Shown here in pieces: positions 22,326 through 36,511 of a stretch of DNA of 64,000 nucleotides. This DNA is from Parasponia andersonii (taxonomy: Eukaryota > Streptophyta > Magnoliopsida > Rosales > Cannabaceae): the NCBI GenBank assembly GCA_002914805.1, contig JXTB01000329.1:310893-374892 (forward strand), given 5' to 3'. Made by a program: the position numbers and the translations under genes. How positions within the stretch are numbered: the first letter of the stretch is position 1; every line of letters starts with the position of its first letter. The notes beneath the pieces were generated by a model. It worked only from the letters and a program-made list of their open reading frames with translations. It was not told the DNA's origin and searched no databases.

Positions 22326-25300
22326 GAGAGAGAGATGGATTGAAAGAAAAGTTCAGTGGCAACCACCGTTAAAATTGGAGGCGCACAAGGAGGTACAAAG
22401 CTGAAACCTTTCTTCTTCAAGCAAAATCTTTAGAACAAGTGCAAGTTTCAACGAAATATATAGATGAGAAAAGAGAGAAAGAGAGACTTACGTATGATAT
22501 GAGGAAGAAAGAAAAAAAAGGGTAAACTGGAACAATGAGAGAGAATATTGTATGACTGTTCTGCTTTACTCAGGGAGTGAGAACTACAGACATTCTCTTT
22601 TATTTCTTTGTTGGGTTTTTGAGTAAAATGAATAGTATTAATTATTAAAAGTTGTTATATATATATATATATATTATTTCTAAAGCCATTAAATTGAGCT
22701 TGGGAATCAAAACCCTCTCCCTCCCTTTTGCTTTTAGTAGTGAGAGCACAAGCACACGTTGAGAATGAGAAGTCATAGGATTTGGACTTTTTGTATACAT
22801 CCTCGTTCCGATTGGTGTCCAACCATGGACTCCTACTTTACTGTTCCAGCGCGTGTTTTGACGCTCCACTTGGGCTGAAAAAAAAAAAAACAAAGAAAAA
22901 AGAACCTTTGAATTCTATCTGGCCATGTTTTAGGCTGGACCAATTCAGCCCGTCTACTTCATCTCAATTCTAAAAGATTTTGGGCCACAACAAGGGTCAG
23001 GGACTGAGAAAAGGACATGGATAGGGCCAAAAAACAATTTTGTGCATTTTTCCAAAAATAATCTTTTTAAGCGTTTCAAGACACCTACCATTAAAAAGTC
23101 CAAAATAATAGTTTTTTCATAGTTAAAAAGTCTTTGATAATCCTAATAATGTCATTTTTAGAAAAACTCACAAAAAATCATTTCGGCCCAAGGTAGTCCA
23201 ATTCGTGTCATTTTCTCTCGCGGACTCCATTTTGGACCTGGATTAAAGTGATTTCGGCCGAAATGATTCTTCTTAGGATTTTTAACACTTTCACCCCCTA
23301 AAAACCAAAACTAATTACAAATATACTGTAGGTTCCTTTTTTCAATTTTTGTATCACTTTTTTTAAGAAAACTATCACTTTTAAAATTGTTTTTATCACT
23401 TTTAAATTTTTTTAGAAATATATCATTTTTAAAATAGTTACTAATTAGCAATTTCATAAAACTGATTATCAATTACCAGTTATAAATACATTTAGTTAAA
23501 AGTTACCAATATTCAAAACCTAGTTATTGGTTACTAGTTACTATCTTGAAAATTGGTATTTTTCTAACAGTTTTTCAGAATTACTATTTTCTAAAAATAC
23601 GGTACCGGATCTAAACAAAATGAGCCCATTCTATTTTTCAAATTCTTTTCTAAAAGGGTCGTAAAAGGCCTAAAATCACTTTTTTTAATGACTTTTATGC
23701 AAAGTATGACCTTTAGTGATTTTTTTTATAAAATACTTCTTAGCCGAATGGTTGAATTTTAGGTTTTAAGTTTAAAAAATGACCACTTTCAAAAAACTAG
23801 TCGAATTTGCCAAAAACAAAAGTTTACAAAATGGTCGGGTGAATCAGAAAAGGCTCAAATAAATCAATTTTTGAATATATATATATATATATATATATCA
23901 ATTTTATTAGTTTTAGGAAAAAAATTATATTGATAAACTTAATATAAAGTTGATATACTAACACACAATATTTGATATATTGGTATGAAATTGATAGACC
24001 AATACCTACTAATTTACTAATAAAATTGATGTACGAAAGTTAATCTACTATAAAACGACTATTTTGCAAACAAAAATGGACATTTATTAAATAAGTGAAA
24101 AAAAGGCCATTTCTTAAAACAATCGTGGTGAAAAAAGAACACTTTATAAATACACTTTTGTTAATGGTCATAATATAGTACTTTTATTAATGGTCATAAT
24201 ATTTACGAGTATATATTAGTCCTATAAAAATCATTTCCCCAAAAAAAAAAACTCATAGATTCATCTATTTTCTCCCATTTTTCTAAGTTCAACAACTTTC
24301 TATAAAAGTGTTTTTTGAGAGACTTATTGGCTAGTTTAGCGGGTAGGGTATGAATTGAATATTAGGTTAAAAATTCGATTCTTAATATAAGAAGGTTATT
24401 TTTCTTTCTTGTAAAAATAATTAGTTAAGTCACGCCATTTTTTCTTAGGTGGTTTTTATATATAGACGTAGGAGACTACTATATAAACATAAGAATGAGA
24501 TCATATCAAGGAATGCATGGGACCATTCTAGGTTTCGTTTGCATGCTGCCACTGTAAAACGTTCTTGACTTTTTGGGTCTAATCTTTTTCGCCAAGCCAC
24601 TTTTTGGATTTGCCGTGGTAGATGGATCATGCATGTGTATTCATTCATCTAGACTCTTCTCCTATAAACCTGATACATTGTATCCCTATTAATTCGATGA
24701 GGACAGACAGGACTTTGAGTTAATTGATCTAAATCTGACAAGAGTAAGGGGAATCTAGCAATCAATAACGCGGGTTGAAGGGGTTTACATATTATGTTTA
24801 GCATAAAAAAAGAAAAAAAAAAAAAAAGGATAGTAGTTGATTTTTAAAGTTATATATACCCGCGTATAGGTTCAATCCAATGTGGTAATTTATTTCTCAT
24901 CAGTATATTTTTAAAAATTTTGAATTATAATTTAACGGCTATTGTAATTTAAATAATTAAAATAAAAATAACAATAAAAATAAATATAAATTCTCACCAT
25001 ATCTGGTACGAAAAAACAAAATGAATTCTTATCCACGTAGAATATGATCTTAGAATTCTATACAATATTCAAGATATGGTGCACAAAGTTTCCGTATTAG
25101 GATGTGGTGCATATTATGACTTGGGTTCTGAAGTTGGTAAAATCTTGATTTGTATAAAATGATTACTATTTCCCAAAGGGAGGGAAAAAAAAGATCATCA
25201 TTGAACTCCTATTTGACTCACGTAATAAAATATTTTTGTGTCATTTTCAGTACGCTGCTTTCAAGTTGTGAAAACCACGAGAACCACGAAGGAAGTAAAT

Positions 25301-26574
25301 TAATAAATAAAACGAACAAAACATGTTTTACACTATACTCAACTCTGATAACGGGACCAATATATATGAGATCATTTCGTACTCCATTCAAGACATTGCC
25401 ATTTATTTAGTACTCTTCTGTTGAACCCAGTAACATTCCACCTTGACCTCCCAATCCCACAATTTTTTTTTAATGAACAATAAAATAGGAAAATAATATA
25501 ATACTCATAAAAAAAAAATTCGAATACAAAGCAGACAGTATAATAAACTGGTCAAAATTTTTGAAAGAATTTTGCATAAGATTCTCGCAAAATCGACTCT
25601 AAATAAGGCCAATCATCATTAGTTTTAAGTGTCACTATTATAATTTTTTTTCAGATATGATTATACTTTTTTTTTTTTTTAAGTTCTGTTAAAAAATGAC
25701 AGCTCATTTATTGCATTAAAAAAATTCAATGAAGAAAATGTCATTACCAAAAAGCTCAGATTATGAGTAGATATTTCATTGTAGCTTCTATAATATAAAG
25801 AGGACTTGTCACATTAATTGTTTTGTTTTTTTCTTTTTTTTTTTTTATTTCCTTCTATGTCCTCACATGGCTACAAAATTGGATTATTCCTCCTTTTTCA
25901 TTCTCGTCCACATCCTCGTAGGCACATATAGATGCAAACAAAGCTTCTCCAGAGTCGGAACCAGAGACTTAGACCAAGTAATTTTTGAGAAAGATCGGTC
26001 TTTTGGGCGAGGGTTGAGCTAGCGAGGGAGACATCTTTCATGGGCATTAAGCTTTCTCTCCTGGTTCATCCATGGAGAATGCTCTCACCCCCTTCACTTT
26101 TTTGACCCTTTACAGGCTACCCATTACAGGACTTCACCTCCTCCTTATCTTCCTCCATACCCTCTTATAGCTCTCGCTCCTTCCGCCGGTTTTTTCCGGT
26201 ACCAGGCTCAGACCTTTTTCTGTTTGGCTTCCGAAAAAAATTTGTATATCCCGGTAATGATTTTGATTCGATCTTTGGTGTTTCCATTTTTTTTTTTGTT
26301 TTTTTTTCTGAAATTTAAAGCCAACCCATTTCGCATAAAAGGTACCTTTTTCTCTTGCATTTTCCTTTTTGGGTCTTAAAAGGTGAGAAAATATTAACGA
26401 AAAAGTTGAATCACTTTTTGGTACAATTTCAAGGTATTTGTCTATCAGATAAGTCGATCAAGATATTTGTTTGTATATAAATCTAAGTTTGTTTGGTACA
26501 AAATCGATCGAAGAAGAATGAGTGAGTGAGTGAGTATTTTTGTTTGTTATTGGTAGAAAAGCGGGAACTTGGTC
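22326..26574. other. Intergenic, CLV2 to CBSX6 (divergent promoters)
   Basis: AT-rich, no gene recognised. It contains TA microsatellites at about 22653-22673 and 23875-23898, a short tandem duplication of ACTTTTNTTAATGGTCATAATAT at about 24160-24207, and a weak SINE-like patch at about 24330-24425. The last about 600 bp is likely CBSX6 promoter and 5' UTR, with a GAGT repeat at 26519-26534. Confidence 0.5.
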
Positions 26575-29251
26575 ATGGCGTCGGTGTTTCTGTACCATGT
26601 GGTTGGCGATCTAACGGTGGGGAAGCCAGAGCTGGTGGAGTTCTGCGAGACGGAGACGGTGGAGGCGGCGATACGGGCGGTCGGAGAGTCGACGGAGGCG
26701 GGAATACCCGTGTGGAAGAAGAGATCACTGGTGGGTGGGATTGAGAATAATGAAATGAGGCAGCAGAGGTTTGTGGGTATTCTCAATTCTCTTGACATTG
26801 TCGCTTTCTTGGCTAGAAGTGAGTGTTTGGAGGATCAAGAGAAGGCTATGAGGTCTCCGGTTTCGGAAGTTGTTGTGCCTAGCAATTCTTCGTTGAGACA
26901 AGTTGATCCTGCCACAAGGTTGGTTGGCTCTTAGTATCTTTGCTGCTTCTTTGTGTTAATCCTTGGAGTTTATTATATGGCATGTTTTTTTTTCTGAGCT
27001 GTTTGTGTTGCTAATGTTGCTGGTGTAGTAATTTGATCTGTTGGTTTCACATATCGATGATAATGCTAAAGCTTAATGTTGTTTCTTGTATTAGCATTGT
27101 AATTTGATGATGTTTAACACAACAAGTTCTCTTTAACCTATTTTTTGTAACTGGAACTTTGTTGTTTTGGTTGTTTATTTTTTGTGCTTGTAATATTGTA
27201 AGCTGCTTCCACTTTCCTGTTTCTTAACCCTGTTCTCGAGTACGTACTTACGGTTGTGTGCTTTTGCTTTCCTTCCAGTGCCTGCTTTAGAATTTAGATT
27301 GAGCTCCTTCTGCCCTGCATTTATAAACTGAAATTGGCTTTTCCTGGTGATTTCATTTTCTGTTTGTTTGGTCTAGATTTGAATCTAATGTCTACCCGAG
27401 TTGAACCCTTCCCTTCATCAGCAGAGCTGGTATTGGGGGCGATAATATGCATCACTGTTGATGATGATGCTTGTAAGTTGTAAGTTTTGACCAAGGACAT
27501 ACTGCGTGATTTTTCACCTTTGAATTCGTCTGCTTCTTTTTAAGTAATCAATTCATCGGTAGCTACCACTTTATGCGTGAAACATATCTGGCATACAGGG
27601 GTCTCATCTTATATGTGTCCTTTTGACTACAATATTCTCTTGGGCATTACTTTATATAAGTCATTAGTGGTATTTTGTTCTTGTGGAAAATGTCAGAATT
27701 TCTATCTGATCCTTTTTAGTTTATTGATTTCTGACTCCCTTGTTCTATCTTTCCTTTCTCAATTATGTGGGTGTGGATTGTTCCTAATCCAAATTTGGAG
27801 GTGAGATATCTCTATGTCCTCAATGATGGCTGGAAGACATCAGGAATGATTAACTATGATTTGTGGTTACAGAATATTACTCAACGCTAAGCGTTGCCCT
27901 GTTCATACTTGATTCAGGGTATTTGGAATCTGGTGCATTTGGAGTGAGGAACCGAAAATGTTAAATTTTGGTCCTTTCTATTATACATATTGTATTTGCT
28001 GATTCATTTAAATTGCTAGACACAGATGATAATGATTTTCCTCTTGAATTCCAGAGCTTTATGTATGAAACTTGTGTCAAAGATTGTAATTCCTCTGTTT
28101 GAAGAGGAAGGTTCTTGTAGGAAAAATATCAGGAACCATGAATAATAGTAAAATCCAGAGGAGGATTTTATCACTTTATTACTCATAGAAACAGTAACAA
28201 GTTATAGATGCTAATCCGCCTGTGTTAATAACTTTTGACATGATTTATTAGCGCCCCTTTGTCTTTTCTTTACTGAATTCCTTCTACTGTTCTTTTGTTC
28301 CCTTGTGCAAGATTGATTGATGCACTGGAGATGATGAAGCAAGGAGTGAAGCGGCTTCTGGTTCGAAAGAGCGTGGTTTGGAAAGGCATGAGCAAACGAT
28401 TCTCGATTCTCTATAATGGTAAGTGGCTCAAGAACATTGATACCTCTGGTGGCAGCAGTAATAACCTTTCTCTTAATCCAAACCGGCCTTCCTCATCTTC
28501 TACGACTACAAGTTCCCGTGACAAATTTTGCTGTCTTTCGAGAGAAGATGTTATCCGTTTTATCATTGGTTGTCTTGGTGCCCTAGCACCACTTCCTCTC
28601 TCATCCATCTCATCCCTTGGAGTCATCAACCCAAACTACTACTCTGTTGAAGCCTCCTCCCCAGCTGTAGAAGTCATCCAGAATCTTCCAAGAGATCCCT
28701 GTGCAATTGCTGTTGTGGAATGTATACATGGCCATCAGTGTAAGATCATTGGGGAGATATCTGCCTCTAAACTATGGAAATGCGACCATTTAGCAGCAGC
28801 ATGGGCTTTAGCCAACTTTTCAGCCGGACAGTTTGTGATGGGAGTTGAGGATAATGTGTCCTCGAGGTCGCTGCCAGATTTCTCTGTAAACCCAACTGTG
28901 GGCAACAGCAGTCAGGCTAATGGTGGTGGATTTACCAGAGCCAGGAAGTTCAGCAGCAGGAGCATTGGGTTCAGTCCTGGGAACTCAAGTTTTGGCATTA
29001 GCAGGAGCATGTACAGGGGAAGAAGTGCGCCCTTAACTTGCAAGGTCACTAGCTCATTGGCCGCAGTCATGGCTCAAATGCTCTCCCACAGAGCAACCCA
29101 TGTGTGGGTGATTGAGGATGAAAGTGATGATGTTTTGGTAGGGGTGGTGGGTTATGCTGATATCTTGGCAGCTGTGACCAAACAACCTGCTGCTTTTGCT
29201 GCGGCAAATCGATCTTGTGAGGGAGGAGTGGTTAATGAAGTTCAAACTTGA
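26575..29251 (+). CDS. CBSX6: CBS-domain protein CBSX6
   Basis: Exons 26575-26918 and 28312-29251 (phase-2 junction inside Arg of PATR/LIDALEMM) give 427 residues, as for plant CBSX6. The ATG at 26575 (MASVFLYHVVGDLTVGKPEL) is chosen because it opens the conserved N-terminus; upstream in-frame codons are not ATG. CBS-type segments include TVEAAIRAVGESTEAGIPVW, RFVGILNSLDIVAFLA, RLIDALEMMKQGVKRLLVRK and a C-terminal HVWVIEDESDDVLVGVVGYADIL. A Ser/Arg-rich low-complexity region (about residues 270-360) lies before the last motif. CBS pairs bind adenosine ligands and regulate partners; the partner for CBSX6 is not known to me. The intron is long (1,393 bp). Confidence 0.94.
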
Positions 29252-32200
29252 TTTGTTTGTTTTATATTGTTATTATTTGATTTATTTGCCCCCTAAGTAC
29301 TCAAGTCGTACTTTCAACTTTTCCACCTTTAAAAAAAGGGGGGGTCGTACTTTCAACTGTACTTCGAGTCTGCCTGCAACTTTCTACTGGTTGCCGATGT
29401 ATTAATTGATTTTGGGCGTCTGGTGTGGTCTTTGTAAGATTTTGATGTTCTGTATGATTGTGGTAAGGACCGATGCTGTTTTGAATAATGGATTTTTTTT
29501 CTTGGTGGATAGTTGTATTACCTTGAAGAATAAGAAATCTAACATAGCAGAGCACTTAAAAGAAAAGAGTAAACCTCTTTCATAAAGCACTTAATGCCCA
29601 AACAAATGAAATGAGTATGAATTACTGAGAATATATCTACTGAACTTAGATTAATGATGCCAATGATTCTCCCGTTGGAGTACAATAATGACCAATGGTC
29701 CAATGGATCTTGGAGCTTAAGCACAGCCAGCTACACTTGGATATTGGTATTGTTCCAATCCATTTTACATATTTACAAGGCAAATAATTTAGATTCTTTC
29801 TGAGCAAAAATGAAATCACTGCAAACAAGTGCCAAACCCCAAAAATCATGTGTTCTTTTTTGTTTGATGCAAAGTGGTCCAAATAGATCCGATCTTAAGT
29901 TTGAAAGTCATTTACCTAAGCAGGTCCAACTTGAACTAGATAGCTCTCTATAATGTGTTGTAACTGGTATATATAGATCCTCCAATTTAGAACTCGCAGC
30001 ATCAGACCAATATTCATTCAGATAGCCCATTTTCAAGAAATTAGATGCCTAGTGCCCAAGGGGGGGAAAAAGGGGTAATAATATGGCATCCTCAGGAAAT
30101 TGTTCTGGTTACTGCAACTAGACCCACTTATATTTGTCCTCTTCCATATATTGTGTTTGTATTTTATTAGCAAAAGGGTCTCTCTCACTCCCTTGTCCAG
30201 TAGCAAAATGAAATGGAGGAGACAACATTAGTTTTCTCTTATGTTCTTCGGCTAAAAGTATTGCTACAATAATAAATTTGTAATGAATGATTGCAGTTAT
30301 GAAGAGAGAATAGTGTATTTTGTTAATAATTTGGCGTAGCGTCCAACTAAGGCATTTCACGTGTCAAAATAGTAGATGACACGTGTCGTGTTAGGAGCCA
30401 CACAGTTTTAGAATTTGTTCTTTCTTCCCAAGACTGCATAATTTGCATGTATGCTCAATTTGTGCGTGTGTGTGTGTGTGTTTTCCCCCCACATTTTCTG
30501 ATATTTAATTCAAAAGGTGAAAAAAACAGTAACGCATGCGCTAATGCGCACTGCGCACATAGGGGAGAAATATTGAGATAAAGAGTGCTGCCCAAGTCCT
30601 GATCATATAACCAAAATCAACGCATATTAATAGTGTTAAAAGTTAATGCATCCAAATAAAGAAAGAGTGAGAGAAGAAAGTGGAAATTAAAGCATATATA
30701 ACGATGGGTAGCTTTCTCCTCTTCTTCTACTTCCCTCAGCTCCCTACTATGTAATCTTGTTTTTCTATTCAATGTTGGCCAAATATATGTATAAGAAAAT
30801 GCTAAGCAGAGACGCATTAATAATGACTTTCTATTATAATGAGGCCAATGACACGGGCTATTAACATGATCTCTTCCATTTTAATTCTCGTCTGTATATA
30901 TCACGCGTTGAAAAAACAATATAAGTTAAACAACTTAACGATGAATGATGGAGATGGTTACAAATTTATAATTATTCAAATACAAAGACAGATTAAAATG
31001 TCAAGCTTGATATCATTATGGAATAAAATTACTTCCTTCGCACTTGGATAAGAGATGTCAAACACTTGTTTAGTTGATGGACAAAAGGTAGTGGTTTTGG
31101 CTACTTGGATTTATTACTTAAAGGTAAACGAGAACTTTGCGCAAGCAATGACTAGCGCCTAGCTCTTCTTTTGAAACATTTAAGTAAACTCCGTAGTGTA
31201 CATGTATTGACTTAGTGTATGTCTCAAAAACGAAACGATGTTTTATTATAAGAGAAGTCCTCAAAATTCGAACAAGACAAATTGTACACTACTTTCTCAA
31301 ACCGAGTGGTGGTGGGAGGAAAAGAAGATAAGGGTGTTGGCCATTAAAATTAAGGAGATCATCATGAACGGAAATTGCTATGAGCACTTTCTTTATAATT
31401 AATATTTTTAATTAATTACAAGTGCTGTTCGATCGGTTTGGAAGTGGTAAACAAAAAGAAAAAGCAATAAGAAGAAATTCTCTCATCACCTAAAGATGGA
31501 TGCCATTCCAATGCATTTATAATTTATAGGTTCCCAAGCCCCCCAAAAAAAAAAAAGAATGTAAGCAAAAGTTGACTATCACTAACTCGAATTGTCACTT
31601 ACTCAAAATCTGCTAACTAAGATTAAGAATGCATCATCAGACAGAACATAAATTTATGCACATCTACAAAAGTTTTTCTATGTTGTTTTTATGCTGACCC
31701 CAGTGGTTTCTGGACTCGCACAACATTACACGTAGAAAAGAGAAAAAGAAACAACTAGGGTCACTCTTGGTTGTAGATATAATATTGGACTAGTTGTCAC
31801 ATCCATAACTTTAGTGACATGTAATTTAAATACAGTGGTCAAGAAGGCATGAGCTATTTATCGTACCAAGAGTTATTTAATGGAACCTTTTGGGTACTCT
31901 AAGATCAATTAATATATATTCTAGTCATGCACCTATATATATATATACATGTGGTACAAGAGCCACTTAATCCTAAACCATCCAACTATATTTTAAAAAA
32001 GAAACCCGTCGACTCAGCCAACTAGCTCCACCGTTGGAGATCAGTTGTCGCAACAGGAAGCATATATTTCTCATTCCATCGGATTAACCAGAGAAAAGGA
32101 ATATAGGTGTATTGTGGAAAGTTTCACACTTTCACTTAATCCATTAAAGTTGTAAATTGGGCTGCCAGCCGTAGATATAATTTCACTTTTAACGTACATA

Positions 32201-32726
32201 CGGGGATTGCATTATTTTGATTGGAAAATAAGACAGAATTGCAGTGGACGGAGATTAATATATTCGTTTTAACTAATTAAAATTTATTTTATATATTTTT
32301 TATATTAAAATATAATAAAAAATAATAATATTAATAATGTATATTTTTTATTGCACATTATTAAAGTAATTAAATAATAATTCAATTATTAAAAAAAATA
32401 CATATTAGATTAACAACCTATATATGTGACCGAATTAGATAAAAATGGTATTGATTCTGTATACTATGCTTTTTCTGCTTTGTAAAAGAGCTACTATAAT
32501 TTGGTTAATAATTGTGATCGGTATATTATATTATACCAAAGCGAAAATGACATCTTCCACGCAAACTAACATATAGCATATAAAGAGTTAATTTACGGCC
32601 ATATATAAGTGTGGTACGTATTTCTGTTTAATATATATTTGCATGTGTCACCTTCTTTATCATACATACATATATTATGGGCAGGATATTAAGCATAAAG
32701 TTTATGTATATATACTAACAACATAA

Positions 32727-32728
<2 letters not shown>

Positions 32729-32779
<51 letters not shown>
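32729..32779. repeat. TA microsatellite, 51 bp
   Basis: Uninterrupted alternating TA, the longest such tract in the window; likely variable in length between individuals. Confidence 0.95.
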
Positions 32780-32780
<1 letters not shown>

Positions 32781-33822
32781 CAGCATAGGTATTCATCAAA
32801 ACTCTTATTTGCAAAGACGGGTGGAAATATATAATAAAGCAACAGCAATAAAAGATACTATAGAAATGTAATGTACATATAAAGAAAAAATATATATAAG
32901 AACAATCAAACATAGAACTAGTTAAAATAGATCAAACTCTTTTGTTTTATCGATTCAATAGGGTAGAAATTCATTCAAGTGAAAAGAAAAATATTTGTTG
33001 ATTAGTAGATGTAAGATGGCCTTTTTTTTTTTATAATCGGAATTTAGAATTAAATATAGTATGAGATGACAAAGTGTGTTAACTTAAATTATTAAAGTAC
33101 CTATTATTTGCGATCTCAGTCGTAGGTTTGAGTCATATTGAAAATAGACGTAAAAATAAAAATTTATAATCGTGGGAGAAGATTAGATAGTATTAAATAT
33201 TTTCTTTTATTTTGTAATAAATTCATTAGTTAAGTTTTATTTTTTAAAAAAATATATATAGCACGAGATATTATATATTCCTAAAAAAAATGAATAAATT
33301 ATGGCCTAAAAGTAGAATAAAATTAGCAGAAGGGTGTTAGGCGATTGCCTCACTCGCCTCCTAGCCCTATAGCCGGCCGGCTATAATAAGCATAAAGTTA
33401 GTATTATATATTGATACTGATGCATGACACTATAACATGCATAAGTATTCATCAAAAATCTTATTTGCAATTCCGTTTAAAAAAAAAAATTATTTGCAAA
33501 GACGGGTGGAATAATCGCTGGACCTCATTCCTTATTCTACTATAATTGAGCATGCTCATGACCACAGTTTATTCATATACATAGATATAACAAGATAAAA
33601 CCCTGGTGAAAGCAACTTTACAGTTCCATGCACTAAACACAGAAAAAAAAAATTATATTATGTCACTCTTTCGAGAATCCACGGAATAGAATCATATACA
33701 CCCACCAACCCATTTCTTCAATAATAATAATAATAACAAAAGTAGAAAAAATCAAACGCTTTATTACAAGAGAAAGGAACAAAATTGCCTTTACCTTTGT
33801 TGCCTATCCATGCACATACTGA

Positions 33823-33830
33823 TATAAATA
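33823..33830 (+). promoter_or_regulatory. TATA box of PIN5
   Basis: TATAAATA lies about 150 bp upstream of the PIN5 ATG in a C/A-rich leader, the expected spacing for a plant core promoter. It is the best match in the region but has no direct proof. Confidence 0.5.
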
Positions 33831-33981
33831 CCCAACTTCATATACCATTAGTACAACATATTACATTCTTGCTATAGTGCTCAAACAAACAAAGAAAAAC
33901 TAAGTATACCCTTTTGCACATATAAGAATTATTAACTTCTTCTTCATTTTTTGGTTGATAATTTGATTATCGGAACCAGAA

Positions 33982-36511
33982 ATGATAGGGTGGCAAGATG
34001 TGTATAAGGTGGTGGAAGCCATGGTTCCACTATACGTGGCCTTAATACTAGGCTACGGCTCCGTAAAATGGTGGAAGATTTTCACTCCGGAGCAATGTGG
34101 TGCTATAAACCGGTTCGTTTGTTTCTTCACTCTCCCACTCTTCACGTTCGAGTTCACAGCCCACGTGGACCCCTTTGAGTGGAACTATCGGTTTATAGGT
34201 GCCGATGCAATTTCCAAGGTGATTATAGTGGCTGTGTTGGCCTTTTGGGCCAAGAGTAGTAGCAAAGGGAGCTATTGTTGGTCCATAACGAGCTTCTCTC
34301 TGTGCACTTTGACCAATTCTCTCGTCGTTGGAGTGCCTCTAATGAAAGCCATGTACGGTCCTATGGCTGTTGATCTTGTCGTTCAGTCTTCGGTCGTACA
34401 AGCCATCATTTGGCTCACGATCCTTTTGTTTGTATTGGAGTTTCGTCGTACGGGGTTGGATGTTTCGTCAAACGACGAGAAAAATGTTGTCGTTGGAGAT
34501 TTGAATCAGCAAGGGGGGAAGGATTTGGAGTCGGAACGAAGCGCGGACGACGTTGCGGATAATAGTAGTAGACAGTCGTCGTTTTGGTCGTTGATGAAGG
34601 TGGTGTGGATGAAATTGGCCCTGAATCCCAATTCGTATGCTGTTTATATTGGCCTCTTTTGGGCTCTCATCGCCAACAGGTTTGAAATTAAATATACCAT
34701 ATTCTTATTACTGAATATTTTTTTTTTGAGAGAGTATTGTTAAATAGTAACATTAATGATCCAATATTGTTGTTGGTCCACTTCTTTTGGCAGTTTTAGA
34801 TAGAAATTTCTATAATCTATATAACATGGTGTATTAGAGTCCACTCATAAAAAATTATTAAAAAAAAAAAGTGTATTAGAGTGGCACTTGGATATAAACG
34901 TCAAATTAATATTCGCTGAATTGTTTATATTATAAAGCAGTTTACATGTAATAAAGGAATTTGTTAAAGTATAAAATTCAATATTGGATCATGTTCTAAA
35001 GTGTACAGCTGGAGTTTTTGAACAAATAGACTAACATGTAATTTTTCTTTTCTCTTGGAAATTAATGCTTGTAGGTGGCATATCGAGATGCCAAGCATCC
35101 TTGAGGGGTCTATTTTGATCATGTCAAAAGCTGGGACAGGCACTGCCATGTTTAGCATGGGTGAGACTATTGTTCACAACTCATATTTTATAGTTTAATT
35201 CACATAAATTATTTACAAAAAAAAAAAAAAAAAACCTATCTAGCTAAATATATAATATTCGTCAAATCATATTTATCATATGTAGTTTATTTTCATAATA
35301 TTATGGTATAGAGCAAATTGTTCGTATATACATACATATTAATTATTATGGATTTGCAGGGATCTTCATGGCGTTGCAAGAAAAGATGATTGCATGTGGG
35401 GCACGCCTAACGGTGTTTGGGATGGTATTAAGGTTTATCGCCGGACCAGCAGCTATGGCTATTGGAGCTATTGCCGCTGGTTTGCATGGTGATGTTCTTC
35501 GCGTAGCTATCGTTCAGGTAGTCAACCTAGTATGTGTGTGTTTTTTTTTTTAAAAAAAAAAAAAATTGTATATGAGATTCGAACTTTCATGAGCATAAGA
35601 TATGATATGAATTTAGTAACTTTTTGATATTTAACCGCTAATATATATAATATACTAACCATGTTATAACTAACTCTGTTACTTGATTAATACAGTTAAT
35701 TAACAGTAAGTGGTGCAATAAAAGATAAATGATATTTTAACTTGCTAAGGAAATTTAGCTGTATGTGTCTATATTAGATATTGGTATACAATTTTTCACC
35801 GACTTTTAATATTTAGCTCTAATAATGTCCGTTAAAGAGAGAGCTCCCTATTTGGGTGGGCTGCTAAATTGTTATTGCTTCTGTCATAATCTGACTAGCT
35901 CTCAACTATGAGGCCCCGTTCTTTTTATAATTAATTCAGTTTCACGTTCACTGTTGTTCAACACTTATTTTTGGTGTCTCAAAAGCGCCCAAGGAAATTT
36001 TATTCTCGCTTTGACTTGTTCCATGCATTGTCTCATTATATACAATATTATAAAATTTGTTAGAACACTTAGTACAACATGATCACTTAATTAGTATTAT
36101 TAGTTCTCTTCCACATTACATTAAATAGTGATATACGTATATATATTATTGAATTGCAGTCAGCATTACCACAATCGATTACATCCTTCATATTTGCCAA
36201 AGAGTACGGATTGCATGCAGAAGTGCTTAGCACAGCGTAAGTTGGCTTCAAGTTCAACTCAAGAATTCAGCTACACACACAAAAAATAATAATAATTATT
36301 ATTATTATTTCATATTTAATTTATTAAATTAAAATTGAACATTATTGCTTTATATAATTAATATAGTATAGATTTAATACTAAATTTATATTGATTTTTT
36401 TGTTGTTTGCTTCTTAATCGCAGGGTTATCTTTGGCACGATAGTGTCCCTTCCGGTGCTAATCGCTTATTATGTTCTTTTAGATTTAATACATAATTGGC
36501 CTTTTTTTTAA
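33982..36511 (+). CDS. PIN5: Short PIN auxin carrier, PIN5 type
   Basis: Exons 33982-34679, 35075-35160, 35360-35517, 36160-36236 and 36424-36511 give 368 residues. The N-terminal membrane half is typical PIN (DVYKVVEAMVPLYVALILGYGSVKWW, CFFTLPLFTFEFTAHVDPF, SLCTLTNSLVVGVPLMKAMYG), as is the C-terminal half ([67 protein letters not shown]). The central hydrophilic loop is only about 40 residues, so this is a short PIN. In Arabidopsis PIN5 sits in the ER and moves auxin between cytosol and ER lumen. Assignment to PIN5 over PIN8 rests on overall wording and on linkage to a ZFN3-like gene. Confidence 0.93.

Larger units (their letters stand above)
29252..33981. other. Intergenic, CBSX6 to PIN5
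   Basis: About 4.7 kb with no gene recognised. It includes a short GT run (about 30466-30480), two ACACGTGTC-type G-box-like words at about 30357-30386, a 51-bp TA microsatellite at 32729-32779, a local duplication (32690-32830 with 33388-33510), a dispersed repeat copy at 33118-33250, and the palindrome TATAGCCGGCCGGCTATA at about 33368-33385. Confidence 0.5.

Noticed and set aside
22645..22893. ORF of 82 codons on the minus strand upstream of CLV2
   Set aside because: It runs into a TA microsatellite and has low-complexity ends; no domain or splice context supports it.
27000..28311. Possible C/D snoRNA in the long CBSX6 intron (several TGATGATG words)
   Set aside because: No convincing paired C and D boxes with terminal stem were found.
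33368..33385. Perfect palindrome TATAGCCGGCCGGCTATA
   Set aside because: Notable but short, with no repeated context; could be chance or a restriction-site-like word.
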